DNA of 17,101 nucleotides from Planctomycetaceae bacterium (GTDB taxonomy: Bacteria > Planctomycetota > Planctomycetia > Pirellulales > UBA1268): assembly GCA_009691925.1 (NCBI GenBank), contig SIAG01000030.1, positions 1 through 17,101 on the forward strand, read 5' to 3'. The notes under the pieces are model-generated. The model worked only from the letters and a program-made list of their open reading frames with translations, was not told the DNA's origin and searched no databases. Both the position numbers and the translations under genes were made by a program. Below are positions 14,709-17,101 of the stretch, piece by piece. Each line of letters starts with the position of its first letter. Position 1 is the stretch's first letter.

Positions 14709-14748
14709 AAAAAAGAAAAGGGCCCGCGGTTGGGGAAACCACGGGCCC
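14709..14748 (-). terminator. Strong intrinsic terminator, minus strand
   Basis: GGGCCCGCGGTT (14720-14731) pairs with AACCACGGGCCC (14737-14748), 11 of 12 positions matched, with a 5-nt loop. In the minus-strand transcript the stem is followed at once by a T-tract (TTTTCTTTTTT, 14719-14709), the standard form of a Rho-independent terminator. On the plus strand no T-run follows, so it is directional. It ends a transcript coming from the aconitase side, about 65 nt before the DUF5522 start. Confidence 0.8.
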
Positions 14749-14843
14749 AGAAGCGGCTATCGAAGTGAGGGTCTTTGGGGGGGAACAGCCGCTGAAGAGA
14801 AGCACTTGGACGGTGGGGCGGGCTGCCGGATGGCGCTCGCGAC
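14709..14843 (-). ncRNA. Candidate ~135-nt small RNA or attenuated leader
   Basis: A minus-strand promoter-like sequence (14850-14878) predicts a transcript starting near 14843, and the strong terminator at 14709-14748 would end it after about 135 nt. No convincing reading frame with a ribosome binding site fits inside. The segment can form a further stem between AGCGGCT and AGCCGCT ahead of the terminator. I see none of the hallmarks of SRP RNA, tmRNA or RNase P RNA. It is either a free small RNA, or a leader whose partial read-through expresses the DUF5522 gene downstream. Confidence 0.42.
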
Positions 14844-14849
14844 TTCAAG

Positions 14850-14878
14850 ACTATAGCCGACCGGTGTCCCCGTGTCGA
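14850..14878 (-). promoter_or_regulatory. Sigma70-like promoter, minus strand
   Basis: Read on the minus strand: TCGACA (14878-14873, 5 of 6 matches to the -35 consensus), an optimal 17-bp spacer, and TATAGT (14855-14850, 5 of 6 matches to the -10). This is the best promoter-like sequence I found in the window. It points away from aconitase, towards the terminator at 14709-14748 and the DUF5522 gene. Confidence 0.55.
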
Positions 14879-14899
14879 ACACTTTTTTCACCTTGCAAT

Positions 14900-14915
14900 G
14901 CAGGGTTTTCCCTGC
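14900..14915. promoter_or_regulatory. Inverted repeat between divergent units
   Basis: GCAGGG-TTTT-CCCTGC is a perfect 6-bp inverted repeat with a 4-nt centre. It lies 22 bp upstream of the -35 of the minus-strand promoter and about 140 bp upstream of the aconitase start. It could be an operator for either unit or a small hairpin in the aconitase leader. Confidence 0.35.
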
Positions 14916-15053
14916 CCAAACGGATTTCTTGCACAATTCTCACAATCCACCCGGAATGGCTGGAGAAGCGGAATCTTCGCCGGGGGGTAGCGTGGCCGAT
15001 ACATTGGGCACATCCCCCCCGATTCACCGCCTCACTGCACCGGAGCCCCGCCA

Positions 15054-17101
<2,048 letters not shown>

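Overview
This window looks like chromosomal DNA of a high-GC member of the Planctomycetota, probably of the Pirellulales type. Several lineage signatures support this. There is an N-terminal SLEPRAML motif of the planctomycete surface/secreted 'LEPR' class. There is a VPEIDP-type PEP-CTERM sorting signal, a TIGR03067-like secreted protein, a DUF1559-like pseudopilin, a small DUF5522 cysteine protein and a remnant of an IS1380-type transposase. The assignment rests on protein motifs read by eye; no database search was possible.

Layout. Positions 1-2230 are less GC-rich than the rest and hold a minus-strand, Ser/Gly-rich, repeat-bearing LEPR protein (506-1969), with a doubtful small reading frame downstream of it (107-472). 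Positions 2229-2775 are a decayed, internally deleted, frameshifted IS1380-like transposase. From 3034 to 7267 three plus-strand genes follow: a membrane-anchored coiled-coil protein of unknown function with a good promoter, an exported alpha/beta-hydrolase lipase/esterase, and a Tat-exported 5'-nucleotidase/UDP-sugar-hydrolase-like metallophosphoesterase. A PEP-CTERM protein (7678-8538) ends in a structured intergenic element that separates it from a convergent minus-strand pair: a DUF4143-type ATPase (8723-9916) preceded by a 44-residue gene with a strong ribosome binding site (10010-10144).

The right half begins with a UGT-type glycosyltransferase (10531-11811). It converges, with only 3 bp between stop codons, on a fatty acid desaturase (11815-13041). 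The desaturase is the last gene of a likely minus-strand operon: TIGR03067-like secreted protein, DUF1559-like pseudopilin (TTG start), desaturase. Further right are the small DUF5522 gene and, between it and aconitase, a compact minus-strand unit with a sigma70-like promoter and a strong intrinsic terminator about 135 nt downstream. That unit is either a small RNA or an attenuated leader. The window ends inside an aconitate hydratase gene (acnA) on the plus strand, about 680 codons in.

How the genes may work together: most products are exported or envelope-directed (LEPR protein, lipase, nucleotidase, PEP-CTERM protein, TIGR03067 protein, pseudopilin). Glycosyltransferase and desaturase are both typical lipid-modifying enzymes, though their convergent layout does not make them an operon. 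Aconitase is the only central-metabolism gene. The points most worth a second look are the candidate small RNA at 14709-14843, the 44-residue gene ahead of the ATPase, the folded element at 8575-8670, and the repeat and C-terminal architecture of the LEPR protein.
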